Source: Candidatus Poribacteria bacterium
GTDB taxonomy: Bacteria > Poribacteria > WGA-4E > WGA-3G
Assembly (NCBI GenBank): GCA_026702755.1
Contig: JAPPBX010000017.1
Coordinates: 105,666-169,665, forward strand
Length of the DNA stretch: 64,000 nt
Direction: 5' to 3'
Shown: in pieces, positions 9,065 through 17,906 of the stretch
Numbering within the stretch: position 1 is the stretch's first letter
Layout: each line of letters opens with the position of its first letter
The notes under the pieces: model-generated
Told to the model about the DNA's origin: nothing
Databases searched by the model: none
What the model saw: only the letters and a program-made list of their open reading frames with translations
Translations under genes and position numbers: made by a program

Positions 9065-10510
9065 ATGGCATACGATAGCCTTGCGGAGTTTGTGAAAGCC
9101 TTGGATCGTGCAGGCGAACTCAAACGGATTAAAACGACTGTCTCACCGGACTTAGAAATCGCTGAAATCACCGATAGGGTGAGTAAAGCAGAGGGTCCCG
9201 CGCTTCTCTTTGAAAAGGTCGAAGGCAGCGAGATGCCGCTTCTCATCAACACTTACGGTTCTTATCAGCGGATGGCGATGGCACTTGGTGTTGATGATCT
9301 CGGACAGGTTGCGTCCGAAATTGAGAGTATGATTAAATTGGACGCACCTGATACCCTCCTTGATAAAATGAAAATCTTGCGGATGCTGTCCCAACTCACA
9401 AACTTTCCACCGAAAACCGTCAAAAAAGGCGCGTGTCAAGATGTTGTCCTGACCGGTGAGGACGCGACCTTAGATGTCCTACCGCTTATCAAATGCTGGC
9501 CCCTTGATGCGGATAAATATATTACCTTACCGCAAGTTTTTACGCATAGCCTCAAAACGGGTCAACGAAATGTTGGAACTTATCGTTTACAGAAGATAAA
9601 CCCGCACGCTTTAGCGATGCATTGGCAAATTCACCATGATGGTGCTTCACATCATCGAGAATATCGGCAAGCAGGGGAACAGATGCCTGTGGCAATAGCA
9701 CTCGGCGGCGATCCAGCGATGTCTTACATTGGTACGGCACCGCTGCCCTCCGGCATTGATGAACTCCTATTTGCAGGATTTCTCCGCAAATCCAATGTGG
9801 AGATGGTCCCTGCCAAAACTATTGACATGCTTGTGCCTGCAGATGCGGATATCGTGATTGAAGGATATATTGAACCGGATGAGACCTGCATTGAGGGACC
9901 CTTCGGCGATCATACAGGTTTTTATTCCTTGGCGGATGAATACCCACTTCTTCACATTACGGCGATTACGCACCGTAAGAACCCCATCTACCAGACGATC
10001 ATCGTTGGCAAACCGCCGATGGAGGATTGCTACATGGGCAAGGCGACTGAGCGAATTTTTATGCCGCTGATTAAGACGCAGCTGCCAGAACTTGTGGATA
10101 TGAATCTACCGCTGTTCGGCGTATTCCACAATTTTGCCTTGATTTCTATTGACAAACGCTATCCGTATCATGCCAAAAAGATTATGCACAGTTTCTGGGG
10201 ACTCGGGCAGCTGATGTTCAGCAAAATCATCATCGTTGTTGATAAAGACGTTGATGTTCAGAACGTCGAAGAGGTGCTTTTCTACGTCGGAAGCAATGTC
10301 GATCCGAAACGGGATGTGACGATTGTTGAGGGACCTGTGGATGTGTTGGATCATGCTTCCCCGCTTATGGGTGCCGGTTCTAAGATGGGCATTGATGCGA
10401 CGACGAAGTGGGCAGAGGAAGGATACGAACGCGAGTGGCCTCAGGAAATTCAGATGTCTGATGAGGTCGTTGCGTTGGTTGATGAGAAATGGAAAAAGTA
10501 CGGCTTTTGA
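9065..10510 (+). CDS. UbiD-family prenylated-FMN-dependent decarboxylase
   Basis: 481 aa, the normal UbiD length. Family motifs run through the sequence: the N-terminal MAYDSLAEFVKALDRAGELK, ALLFEKVEGSEMPLLINTYG, the central substrate and metal region ending in EGPFGDHTGFYSLADEYP (about residues 279-296), the block TAITHRKNPIYQTIIVGKPP, and DVLDHASPLMGAGSKMGIDA near the C-terminus. UbiD enzymes decarboxylate aromatic or unsaturated acids with prenyl-FMN. In organisms using the futalosine pathway a UbiD-type enzyme acts in menaquinone synthesis. mqnE and mqnA lie 9 kb downstream, so that role is plausible, but aromatic catabolism is an alternative. The start ATG follows GAGGGG. Confidence 0.9.
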   Translation: MAYDSLAEFVKALDRAGELKRIKTTVSPDLEIAEITDRVSKAEGPALLFEKVEGSEMPLLINTYGSYQRMAMALGVDDLGQVASEIESMIKLDAPDTLLDKMKILRMLSQLTNFPPKTVKKGACQDVVLTGEDATLDVLPLIKCWPLDADKYITLPQVFTHSLKTGQRNVGTYRLQKINPHALAMHWQIHHDGASHHREYRQAGEQMPVAIALGGDPAMSYIGTAPLPSGIDELLFAGFLRKSNVEMVPAKTIDMLVPADADIVIEGYIEPDETCIEGPFGDHTGFYSLADEYPLLHITAITHRKNPIYQTIIVGKPPMEDCYMGKATERIFMPLIKTQLPELVDMNLPLFGVFHNFALISIDKRYPYHAKKIMHSFWGLGQLMFSKIIIVVDKDVDVQNVEEVLFYVGSNVDPKRDVTIVEGPVDVLDHASPLMGAGSKMGIDATTKWAEEGYEREWPQEIQMSDEVVALVDEKWKKYGF

Positions 10511-10577
10511 GAGATAGAACTTAGATAGGTATCAGGGTTACAAACCCGTCCCACAATGAGAAGTTAGGAGAAAAACG

Positions 10578-11648
10578 ATGGCAGAAACGATTTACGATGT
10601 CGCAGTCATTGGTGCGGGACCTGCTGGCACGCAAGCCGCGGTCTCAGCAAGCCATCAAATGCGGCATGTGCTTGTGCTACATTCTGGAAAGGTGAGTTTT
10701 AGTCGAGGGCGCGCGTATTGGTCGAAGTCGGTGGAAATTGAGGATGCTCCGGTCTTTCCGGGTATCATCGGACCCCATTTTGCAAAAGAACTCATGAAAT
10801 GGATGGAAAGTCGTCCCGTTGTTGATTTCATGCTCGGATCGGAGAAACGGAAAACCGGAATTGACATACGCGATGGCTTGGTACAAAAACTCACGCGAAA
10901 TGGCGACTACTTTGAACTCGAAGCGTCTACAAAAACACTTAAACAAAATACGTCTTTAGAGATAGCACATTTTAAATCACGTACCGTTGTGGTTGCAGCT
11001 GGATTTGACGACAAGTGGCCCGATATTGAGTTTGATCCCGGTGAGGAACGGCTCTATAAGCAGTATGCTACGGTCTTTCGCTATGCGGGTAACAAAAAAG
11101 GATGGCACGTCTGTATCCGTTGCGATGGACATCTGCATGTGAATGAACATTTAGCACTTCTTGGTGTCGGTGACTATATCTATGAGGCAGCGATCGGTGC
11201 GCAAGACTTTACAGATAAAATTACAATCCTAACGAACGGTAGACCGCACGGTATGTCCCCACCTATATTGGAACAGGTGAAGGCACGTAAAATTAATATC
11301 ATTGAGACAAAGATTAAACGGCACATTGGTGAAAAAACAGACCTTTTAGGATTTGAGATGGTTGATGGAAGCGAGTTGTTTTTCCACGGTTTCCTTGTTG
11401 ATGAAGGGTTAATCCCAAATACGAAGTTTCTTGACGGATGGGACTACCAAAAAGATGAGGAAGGCTTGATTGTCGCAAACGAGGATATGCAGATGCTCGA
11501 CAGCAACGGGGATCCGATTCCTGGACTGTTTGCTGCAGGAGACATCATATCAGGTGAGCGGAACCTGATCGCAACGGCGTTCGCACTTGGACAGGAAGCG
11601 GGTTTGTCGGCATCAGACTCCTTGCGTCGGTGGCACTTTCCGGATTAG
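10578..11648 (+). CDS. Thioredoxin-reductase-like FAD/NAD(P) oxidoreductase
   Basis: 356 aa. It has an N-terminal FAD-binding GAGPAGTQAA motif (about residue 12), a central CIRCDGH motif (about residue 179) at the position of the redox CxxC of thioredoxin reductases, ALLGVGDYIYEAA as a variant NAD(P) motif (GxGxxxxEAA), and the C-terminal FAD motif GLFAAGDIISGERNLIATAFALGQEAG. It differs from classical TrxB in spacing and in the second glycine motif, so it may reduce something other than thioredoxin. It is 67 nt after the UbiD-family gene and 18 nt before polA on the same strand, so an operon is possible. A link to the selenoproteins of this window is speculative. Confidence 0.8.
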   Translation: MAETIYDVAVIGAGPAGTQAAVSASHQMRHVLVLHSGKVSFSRGRAYWSKSVEIEDAPVFPGIIGPHFAKELMKWMESRPVVDFMLGSEKRKTGIDIRDGLVQKLTRNGDYFELEASTKTLKQNTSLEIAHFKSRTVVVAAGFDDKWPDIEFDPGEERLYKQYATVFRYAGNKKGWHVCIRCDGHLHVNEHLALLGVGDYIYEAAIGAQDFTDKITILTNGRPHGMSPPILEQVKARKINIIETKIKRHIGEKTDLLGFEMVDGSELFFHGFLVDEGLIPNTKFLDGWDYQKDEEGLIVANEDMQMLDSNGDPIPGLFAAGDIISGERNLIATAFALGQEAGLSASDSLRRWHFPD

Positions 11649-11666
11649 GAGGGATACATAGAGATA

Positions 11667-14552
11667 ATGCAGAACGGACAAAAAGACACTGTCTACATTA
11701 TTGATACACACGCTGAGATATTTCGGGCGTATTACGCGATTCGTAGTGGTTTGACAAGCAGTATCACCGGCGAAGCGACACATGCTGTGTTCGGGTTTGC
11801 CGGGACACTGATTAGAATTTTAACCGAACTTCAGGCAAAGTATGTCGTCGCTGCGATTGATACGCCGGGCGATACATTTCGCAATGAACTTTATTCGGAA
11901 TACAAGGCGAATCGAGCTCCGGCACCTGACGATTTGGTGACGCAAATTCATCGCATTTTACAGTTGCTTGAGGCATTCGGTATCTTGACGCTCGGTAAAC
12001 CTGAATTGGAAGCGGACGATATCATCGCCTCTGTTACACAGGCAATACTTGACAATTCAGAGACACAAGATGTCGATGTCACTATCATTTCAAGGGACAA
12101 AGACCTTGAGCAGCTGCTGCTTGGTGATCGCGTAACGATGCTTGACCTTCATAATGACAAAATTATTGATGAGCGATCGTTGAACGAAACGAAGGGCATA
12201 GAACCCTCTCAGGTCGTTGATGTGCTTGCGTTGATGGGTGATACTTCAGACAATGTACCCGGTGTTGAAAAAATCGGCTTGAAAACGGCAGCGCAATTGA
12301 TTCAGCAGTACGGTTCCATTGATGGTATTTTTGAGAATATTGATGAGATTAAAGGGAAGCGTCGCGAGAATCTCGAAAAGGCGCGTTCGCAACTGGCACT
12401 CGCACAGCAGCTTGTAACCTTAAAGCGGGATGCTGTCCCGGATTTCTCTATAGAGCAGGCACGTGTCAAACCGCTGGATCTCCAGAAAATCCTTCCGCTG
12501 TTTCGAGAATTAGAACTCAAGCGTTATGAACAGGTTGTAACGGAACTCGCGGATGGAGATTCTGCCTCCGCCGCACCAACACCGACAACACGCAAAGAGC
12601 GAGTTGCAGAATTGGCGCAGAAAACAGACTCAATTTTGGACAAGGGAGACTATGAGACAGCTGAAACTGGTGACTATTCGGCAGTTGTTACGACCTCCCA
12701 ACTGACAGAGCTCGTTGACACCCTTTCGGCACAGGAGATTATCAGTTTTGATACGGAAACGGATGGTTTGGAACGCGAGTCTACACTTTGCGGATTAAGT
12801 TTTTCGTGGAAACCGAACCATGGTGTTTATGTGCCAGTTCGTTCACCTCATCCTGAAGATCATTTGGATACGGAGACTGTGCTTTCAGCACTCAAACCGA
12901 TTCTGGAAGATCCCAATCTACCGAAATGTGGACATAACCTGAAGTTTGATGCGGGTATTCTCATCCGGAATGGGGTTAAACTCCAAGGAGTCGTTTTTGA
13001 TACGCTGCTCGCAAGCCAGTTAGTTGACGCACGAACCCCCTCCCACAATCTTGATACGCTTGCATTGCTCCATTTGAACCACAAGATGATCTCTTTTGAG
13101 GAACTCACATCGTTCCCCGACAGTGCAACCGATGTGGATGACACCGATAAAGAAGTTGAAGATCTCGGCGGGCTATTTGATACGGCAGGACAGAAAACAA
13201 TTGACGAAGTTCCCTTGGAACAGGCTACAGTTTACGCTGCAGAAGATGCCGATGTCGCGCTACGACTCTATCATTTTCTTGTGCCGAAATTGGATGAGAT
13301 GGGTATTACGGCATTGGTGCGCGATATAGAATCGCCGCTCGCACCTATTCTCGCTGAGATGGAGTATAATGGCATTGTTTGCGATAAGTCGGAGCTCAAC
13401 CGTCAAAGCAGTGTGATTAGTGAACTCGTTGATGCTCGGCAAAAACAGATTCACGGAATCGTTGGTTATCCGTGTAACATTGATTCTCCAAAGCAACTCG
13501 CGCAAGTATTGTTTGAGGATCTTGGTTTTAAACCAGTGAAACGGACGCGAGGTGGCAACGTTTCGACGGATGTGACCGTGTTGGAGGCACTCTCTCTGAG
13601 GGAGGATATCAACGACCCAAAGACGAGCGTGCCGCGCTTAATAATTGAATACCGTCAGTTCCGTAAGTTACAAAGCACCTATCTGGCACAACTTCAGAGT
13701 GCTATCGACCCAGAGACGGAGCGTATCCACACACATCTTTATCAATTAACAACAGCGACAGGTCGTTTGAAATCCGACGGTCCGAATCTACAGAACATTC
13801 CCGTCCGAACTGAGATTGGGAGGCAATTGCGGTGTGCATTCAGAGCACCGGAGGGGCATAAGTTAATCTGCGCGGATTATTCACAAATTGAGCTGCGTAT
13901 TCTTGCCCACTTTAGCGAAGATGCGCAACTAATCGAAACCTTCGCGCAGGATTTGGACATCCACACGGCAGTCGCTTCGCAGGTGTTTGAAATGCCGACG
14001 GCATCGGTTACTCGTGAACTTCGGGATAAGGCAAAGACTATTAATTTTGGCATCATTTACGGGGTATCCCCAACAGGGCTTTCACGTCGGATTAAAGGGA
14101 TGAGTGTAAAGGAAGCGGCTGCTCTTATTGATGATTATAAAACACGTTTTCCAGGGATAGATCGTTTTCTGCAAGAGTGTGTCCAACAGGCATCGGATCA
14201 CGGGTATGTGAGTACGCTCACTGGCAGACAGCGTGCGATTCCCGAAATATATGCCACCAACCGAAGTCGGCGCAGTCTGGGCGAACGGTTGGCAATCAAT
14301 ACTGTAGTGCAAGGTTCTGCTGCAGACCTGATGAAAGCGGCGATGGTACGTGTGCAGCACCGAATTGATGCGGACAGATTACCCCTAAAAATGCTGTTAC
14401 AGATTCATGACGAACTGGTGCTTGAAACGCCAGAGGCACTTGCGGAGGTGCACGCCGCCATTGTCTGTGAAGAGATGGAGAATGCGATGTCGCTTCAAGT
14501 ACCGCTTCGGACAGAGGCAGGAATCGGTGATAATTGGATGGTTGCAAAGTAA
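11667..14552 (+). CDS. polA: DNA polymerase I
   Basis: 961 aa with all three domains. The 5' nuclease (about 1-295) has DTHAEIFRAYYA, the acidic ISRDKDLEQLL block and the H3TH motif GVEKIGLKTAAQLIQQYGS. The 3'-5' exonuclease (about 345-550) keeps its acidic residues: FDTETDG, CGHNLKFDAG and YAAEDADVAL, so proofreading looks intact. The polymerase has motif A CADYSQIELRILAHFS (about 734), motif B RDKAKTINFGIIYG (about 783) with Phe at the ddNTP-discriminating position, and motif C LQIHDELVLE (about 911). It repairs and fills gaps and removes RNA primers. The start ATG is 18 nt after the flavoprotein gene, with AGGAGG upstream. Confidence 0.97.
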   Translation: MQNGQKDTVYIIDTHAEIFRAYYAIRSGLTSSITGEATHAVFGFAGTLIRILTELQAKYVVAAIDTPGDTFRNELYSEYKANRAPAPDDLVTQIHRILQLLEAFGILTLGKPELEADDIIASVTQAILDNSETQDVDVTIISRDKDLEQLLLGDRVTMLDLHNDKIIDERSLNETKGIEPSQVVDVLALMGDTSDNVPGVEKIGLKTAAQLIQQYGSIDGIFENIDEIKGKRRENLEKARSQLALAQQLVTLKRDAVPDFSIEQARVKPLDLQKILPLFRELELKRYEQVVTELADGDSASAAPTPTTRKERVAELAQKTDSILDKGDYETAETGDYSAVVTTSQLTELVDTLSAQEIISFDTETDGLERESTLCGLSFSWKPNHGVYVPVRSPHPEDHLDTETVLSALKPILEDPNLPKCGHNLKFDAGILIRNGVKLQGVVFDTLLASQLVDARTPSHNLDTLALLHLNHKMISFEELTSFPDSATDVDDTDKEVEDLGGLFDTAGQKTIDEVPLEQATVYAAEDADVALRLYHFLVPKLDEMGITALVRDIESPLAPILAEMEYNGIVCDKSELNRQSSVISELVDARQKQIHGIVGYPCNIDSPKQLAQVLFEDLGFKPVKRTRGGNVSTDVTVLEALSLREDINDPKTSVPRLIIEYRQFRKLQSTYLAQLQSAIDPETERIHTHLYQLTTATGRLKSDGPNLQNIPVRTEIGRQLRCAFRAPEGHKLICADYSQIELRILAHFSEDAQLIETFAQDLDIHTAVASQVFEMPTASVTRELRDKAKTINFGIIYGVSPTGLSRRIKGMSVKEAAALIDDYKTRFPGIDRFLQECVQQASDHGYVSTLTGRQRAIPEIYATNRSRRSLGERLAINTVVQGSAADLMKAAMVRVQHRIDADRLPLKMLLQIHDELVLETPEALAEVHAAIVCEEMENAMSLQVPLRTEAGIGDNWMVAK

Positions 14553-14577
14553 AATTTTTCTATACAGAAAATTAAAA

Positions 14578-14606
14578 TTGACAAACAACAAAAGTTGTGA
14601 TATAAT
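14578..14606 (+). promoter_or_regulatory. Consensus sigma-70 promoter
   Basis: TTGACA at 14578-14583, 17-nt spacer, TATAAT at 14601-14606: a perfect match in both boxes and spacing. The next gene on this strand is the RRM protein 364 nt later, so the promoter either makes a long leader or a separate small RNA. Confidence 0.8.
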
Positions 14607-14969
14607 TTATTGTAAATTTTAAGGGAAATGTGATAGCGTCCGCTGGCAAAGTTACGAGTAGTGTTTTGACAGTTCTACGGTTTGGGACCTGAAACGCTCT
14701 ATTTATGAAGTGTGATGCGTCTTCCAACCAGAGATTGATGAGAGTTGATTTTTGCCAATCTTTGCAATATGGGCATTGCGTGCAATGTCCGCCTACGCTT
14801 GCTGCCAAATTTCTGCCTTTGAAAATGCTGACAGTGCTCAGTTTTCTCATTTTCCCGTATTTTTATTCCATATTCTGGTCTTTTGAAGGGTTACCGGTTC
14901 GTGTAGATGTACCGGTTGGCTTCATGATACTGGATTGGAATGTATATAATTTCCAAAAGGAGAAACGAG
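14607..14969 (+). ncRNA. Structured leader or small RNA candidate upstream of the RRM gene
   Basis: About 360 nt between a perfect promoter and the RRM start codon. It has no convincing ORF: the one from 14705 runs out of phase into the RRM gene and has no family features. Local structure is visible: GGGCATTG-CGTG-CAATGTCC at 14771-14790 (8 bp, one wobble), and two ACCGGT copies (14893 and 14909 areas) able to pair around a 12-nt loop. Genes for RRM proteins and cold-shock proteins often have long regulatory leaders, so an autoregulatory 5' UTR fits. A free-standing sRNA is equally possible. Confidence 0.35.
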
Positions 14970-15260
14970 ATGAATATCTACGTTGGCAACGTGCCTTATG
15001 CGGCCACGGAAACCGACCTCGAAGAACTCTTTGGTGAGTATGGTCCGGTTGCTACCGCTACCATTATCCGTGACCGATACGATGGTCGCTCCAAAGGGTT
15101 TGGCTTCGTTGAGATGGAAAACCAAGAGGATGGCGAGCGAGCGATAGAGGCGTTGGATGGCCAAGAAATGATGGGACGTCCGCTGAAAGTCAATCCTGCG
15201 CGTCCTCGCACAGAACGCCGCGAGCCACGTCGCTATGACGACGATGACGCGGGAATTTAG
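14970..15260 (+). CDS. RRM-domain RNA-binding protein
   Basis: 96 aa from ATG 14970, preceded by AAAGGAGAAACGAG. An upstream in-frame start at 14940 would add 10 residues and has no ribosome-binding site. The RRM covers nearly the whole protein: RNP2 is IYVGNV (residues 3-8) and RNP1 is KGFGFVEM (about 41-48), both with the aromatic RNA-stacking residues. The tail is basic then acidic (RPRTERREPRRYDDDDAG), as in the cyanobacterial and planctomycete-type single-RRM proteins. Such proteins bind single-stranded RNA and often respond to cold; here the role is inferred from the family. Confidence 0.92.
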   Translation: MNIYVGNVPYAATETDLEELFGEYGPVATATIIRDRYDGRSKGFGFVEMENQEDGERAIEALDGQEMMGRPLKVNPARPRTERREPRRYDDDDAGI

Positions 15261-15380
15261 CCTATTTCCTATCGGCTTCAATGTTGTTCGATCTACATGA
15301 ACTGCTGGAAGTCGGATTGAGGAATGCCGCGATAGGATAACACATATTACTTTTTGTTCTGCTGCGGCTAACAAGTTTTA

Positions 15381-15426
15381 CCCCGGTTTTGGGATCTGTT
15401 TTATTTAAACGGGTCTTGAACCGGGG
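15381..15426. terminator. Inverted repeat downstream of the RRM gene
   Basis: CCCCGGTT (15381-15388) and AACCGGGG (15419-15426) form a perfect 8-bp stem with a 30-nt A/T-rich loop, followed by TTTACTTATTT. It sits between convergent genes and could terminate the RRM transcript. Confidence 0.4.
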
Positions 15427-15457
15427 TTTACTTATTTAAATTGATAGAAAACAGACT

Positions 15458-15486
15458 GGGGATACCGCAATCTGTGCCGTATCCCC
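15458..15486. terminator. Hairpin between convergent genes
   Basis: GGGGATAC / GTATCCCC, perfect 8-bp stem with 13-nt loop, 28 nt beyond the stop of the minus-strand LamG gene. No long U-run is present on either strand. Confidence 0.4.
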
Positions 15487-15513
15487 AAGACTTCCGTTAT
15501 GTACTGAAATGGC

Positions 15514-16290
15514 CTAATAGTCTTTCCGTTTGAGTGCTCCCCAAGTTACTGCGATTTTCCCAGCAGGTTCTACCGCGACACCTAAGGCAGTCAGACCGTT
15601 ATTCATAACGTCAGCAATATCGTTATCTGTCAAAGGAGCGTGGAAGAGAGCCACTTCGTCCATTGCCCCTGTGAACCAATTGCCGCTACCATCCCAAACA
15701 CCGCATCCACCGATATTCACGTTGAAATCAGATCTGCCGTGGTTGGGCCAGTTTCCATTTACCGTTGTAGCATTTCCATCAATGTAAACCTTCGTGAATT
15801 GTCGGGTCGCAACAGCAGCGACGTGGTGCCACTCACCCGCTGGGTGTTCGTATGCATTGTTATTACTACCCGCTGTGGGTGTCCATAGTGCAACGGTAGT
15901 GGGATTAATAAAACCGAATTCCGGTGAATCGTTCTGTCCTATCAACCCGACGCGATTAGAGGTAATATTCCCCGGCTTTACCCAAGCAACGACTGTGAAT
16001 TCACGTACGCCGTTGAGAAGTTTTTGATTTGTATTCACACAGTTGCCTGTGCCATCAAATCCTAAGGCACCGCCGAATCGTCCATCGACCCAAATAGGTG
16101 CGTTGACAATCGTTCCATGGTTATTGTTTCCTGAAGAGTCCATCGCTGTGGTTCCGCCGCCATCGTCGAACAACCAAATACCGACAACACTACTCTGGTC
16201 AATTGCGGCACTACTGGTGTTCACAGCAACGAGACTGATTGCCATCAATCCAAGACCGAACAGGATAATTGTTAAAGCATTAAATTTCAT
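15514..16290 (-). CDS. Secreted LamG-domain (concanavalin-like) protein
   Basis: 258 aa. The signal peptide (residues 1-29, LTIILFGLGLMAISLVAV) ends near SSA. The mature protein is a LamG/laminin-G-like domain: VVGIWLFDDGGGTTAMDSSGNNNHGTIVN split over about residues 36-65, GRFGGALGFDGTGNCV, REFTVVAWVKPGN, EWHHVAAVATRQFTKVYIDG and GAMDEVALFHAPLTDNDI. These domains bind carbohydrate or protein ligands. The C-terminus GKIAVTWGALKRKDY carries the same TWGxLK motif as five other exported proteins in the window. It is transcribed alone, converging on the RRM gene. Confidence 0.85.
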   Translation of the reverse strand: MKFNALTIILFGLGLMAISLVAVNTSSAAIDQSSVVGIWLFDDGGGTTAMDSSGNNNHGTIVNAPIWVDGRFGGALGFDGTGNCVNTNQKLLNGVREFTVVAWVKPGNITSNRVGLIGQNDSPEFGFINPTTVALWTPTAGSNNNAYEHPAGEWHHVAAVATRQFTKVYIDGNATTVNGNWPNHGRSDFNVNIGGCGVWDGSGNWFTGAMDEVALFHAPLTDNDIADVMNNGLTALGVAVEPAGKIAVTWGALKRKDY

Positions 16291-16808
16291 TTGAATCCTC
16301 TCACTTTCTTTAAAGATTTGCCGCGCTGCAACGCGGGACTATTTCATGGGCTTACTCCGCTATCTGTAAAACTATCAGCACATGTTCCTCGCGCGATGTT
16401 CCTCGCAATGTCAGAATAGGAGATAAAAACATTATGACATATTTTGCATTAAAATGCAAATTTTTTTTCTGGCACTGCTATTTTATTATTATAGTATATA
16501 TCCGTAGTGATTTTTAAATCAAATTAATTCTGGAGTGTCAAACGCAATTATATCCATCCCCTGAGAAAATTGATATCATTCCACCTTTAAGATATACTTA
16601 TACGGCATAAGACCTACGGTGCTTTTTTGTGGGTGCCACAGGATACAATTATAACGTGAATTTGATGTAAGAGATACGAAGTTTTGTAATGAAATCTGCA
16701 GTTACTTGGACATTGTGAGGGCGAGGTTAAATGAAGATTGTGAATTTAATTGGGAAATGCTCCTATTAATTAATTGTCTGAGTCGGGATTCATCGGATTA
16801 GTTGATTG
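16291..16808. other. Intergenic region with an orphan terminator-like hairpin
   Basis: Over 500 bp without a gene. The one clear element is TTGCATT-AA-AATGCAA followed by A and eight T (16444-16468), a textbook intrinsic terminator pointing in the plus direction although no plus-strand gene precedes it. The rest is A/T-rich, and I see no other feature. Confidence 0.4.
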
Positions 16809-16845
16809 AAAAAAACGAGGGGCAAGGCATCGATGCCTCACCTTC
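16809..16845 (-). terminator. Intrinsic terminator of trpS
   Basis: Read on the minus strand, a stem built on AGGCATCGATGCCT (16825-16838) with flanking pairs is followed by a run of seven T. It begins 4 nt after the trpS stop codon. Confidence 0.75.
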
Positions 16846-16848
16846 CGC

Positions 16849-17844
16849 TTAGAGGTTTACGCCAACGGCTTTACGTACCTTCGCCAAAATCGGTCTGGCG
16901 ATGTCGCGTGCTTTTTCCGCACCTGTTTCGAGTATTTTATCCAATTCATCAAGATTGTCCATCAAGGCATTATATCTGTCTCGCTTGTCGGAAAAAGTTG
17001 CCTCCAGTAACTCAAACAGTTCCTCTTTCATTGCCCCGTAGGCAAGTCCACCCTCAAGATAGAGTTTCCGCTTTGCATCAACGGCATCTGCATCCGCGAG
17101 ATGACGGTATATTGCGAAGATGTTGCACTCATCGGGGTCTTTCGGCTCTTCGGGTCGCTTGGAATCGGTTACAATACGCTTGACGGGTTTAAGGACTTGG
17201 TCCGGTGGTGCGAAGATTGGGATGACATTGTTATAACTTTTGCTCATCTTTCTACCATCAATTCCAGGAATCGTCATCACTTCTTTCCGAATTACGGCTT
17301 CTGGAATCGTCAAGACATCGCCATAATTTTTGTTGAAGGTAAGCGCGACATCTCGTGTAATTTCAAGATGTTGTTGTTGGTCAAGCCCAACCGGCACAAA
17401 ATGTGTTCCGAAGAGTAAAATATCTGCCGCCATCAAAACGGGATAGGTAAAGAGTCCTACATTAATGTTCTTATCCTCTTCACGTCCGGCTGCAATGTTG
17501 TCGTCAACGATCGCTTTGTAGGCGTGCGAGCGGTTAAGTAAACCTTTTGTTGTGAAACAGGACAACGCCCACGCCAACTCGAACACCTCTGGAATATCGG
17601 ATTGGCGATAGATAATCCCGTCGTCTGGATTTAACCCAAGCGCCAACCACGTTGCTGCTGCTTGGTAGGTGAGATCCGCCAACTGTTTTCGGTCTCTGAC
17701 TGTTGTGAGGGCGTGATAATCCGGTATGAAATAAAGTGCTTGAAATTTTTCAGCGAGTTCCAACGAGGGCTTAAGCATGCCGAGATAGTTGCCGATATGC
17801 GGCGATCCTGACGGTTTAAGCCCAGTTAAAGCAATCTGTTTCAA
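16849..17844 (-). CDS. trpS: Tryptophanyl-tRNA synthetase
   Basis: 331 aa class I synthetase charging tRNA-Trp. The HIGH-like motif is SGSPHIGNYLG (about residues 12-22) and the KMSKS loop is GRKMSKSYNN (about 198-207). Trp-specific blocks include LLNRSHAYKA and FGTHFVPVGLDQQQHLEITRD. The start is TTG at 17844 with AGGAGG 9 nt upstream; the ATG that overlaps the Shine-Dalgarno region is in a different frame. A perfect minus-strand promoter lies just upstream and a terminator follows, so it is a single-gene transcript. Confidence 0.96.
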   Translation of the reverse strand: MKQIALTGLKPSGSPHIGNYLGMLKPSLELAEKFQALYFIPDYHALTTVRDRKQLADLTYQAAATWLALGLNPDDGIIYRQSDIPEVFELAWALSCFTTKGLLNRSHAYKAIVDDNIAAGREEDKNINVGLFTYPVLMAADILLFGTHFVPVGLDQQQHLEITRDVALTFNKNYGDVLTIPEAVIRKEVMTIPGIDGRKMSKSYNNVIPIFAPPDQVLKPVKRIVTDSKRPEEPKDPDECNIFAIYRHLADADAVDAKRKLYLEGGLAYGAMKEELFELLEATFSDKRDRYNALMDNLDELDKILETGAEKARDIARPILAKVRKAVGVNL

Positions 17845-17877
17845 TTTTTTCCATCCTCCTTTTTGTGTCCTGATTTT

Positions 17878-17906
17878 ATTATACCCATCTGAGGTCGGTA
17901 TGTCAA
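17878..17906 (-). promoter_or_regulatory. trpS: Consensus sigma-70 promoter for trpS
   Basis: On the minus strand TTGACA (17906-17901), 17-nt spacer, TATAAT (17883-17878). The -35 box overlaps the stop codon of the upstream SAM hydrolase gene. Confidence 0.85.

Noticed and set aside
14705..15037. A 110-codon ORF upstream of the RRM gene
   Set aside because: It overlaps the RRM gene in another frame and has no ribosome-binding site or family motifs.
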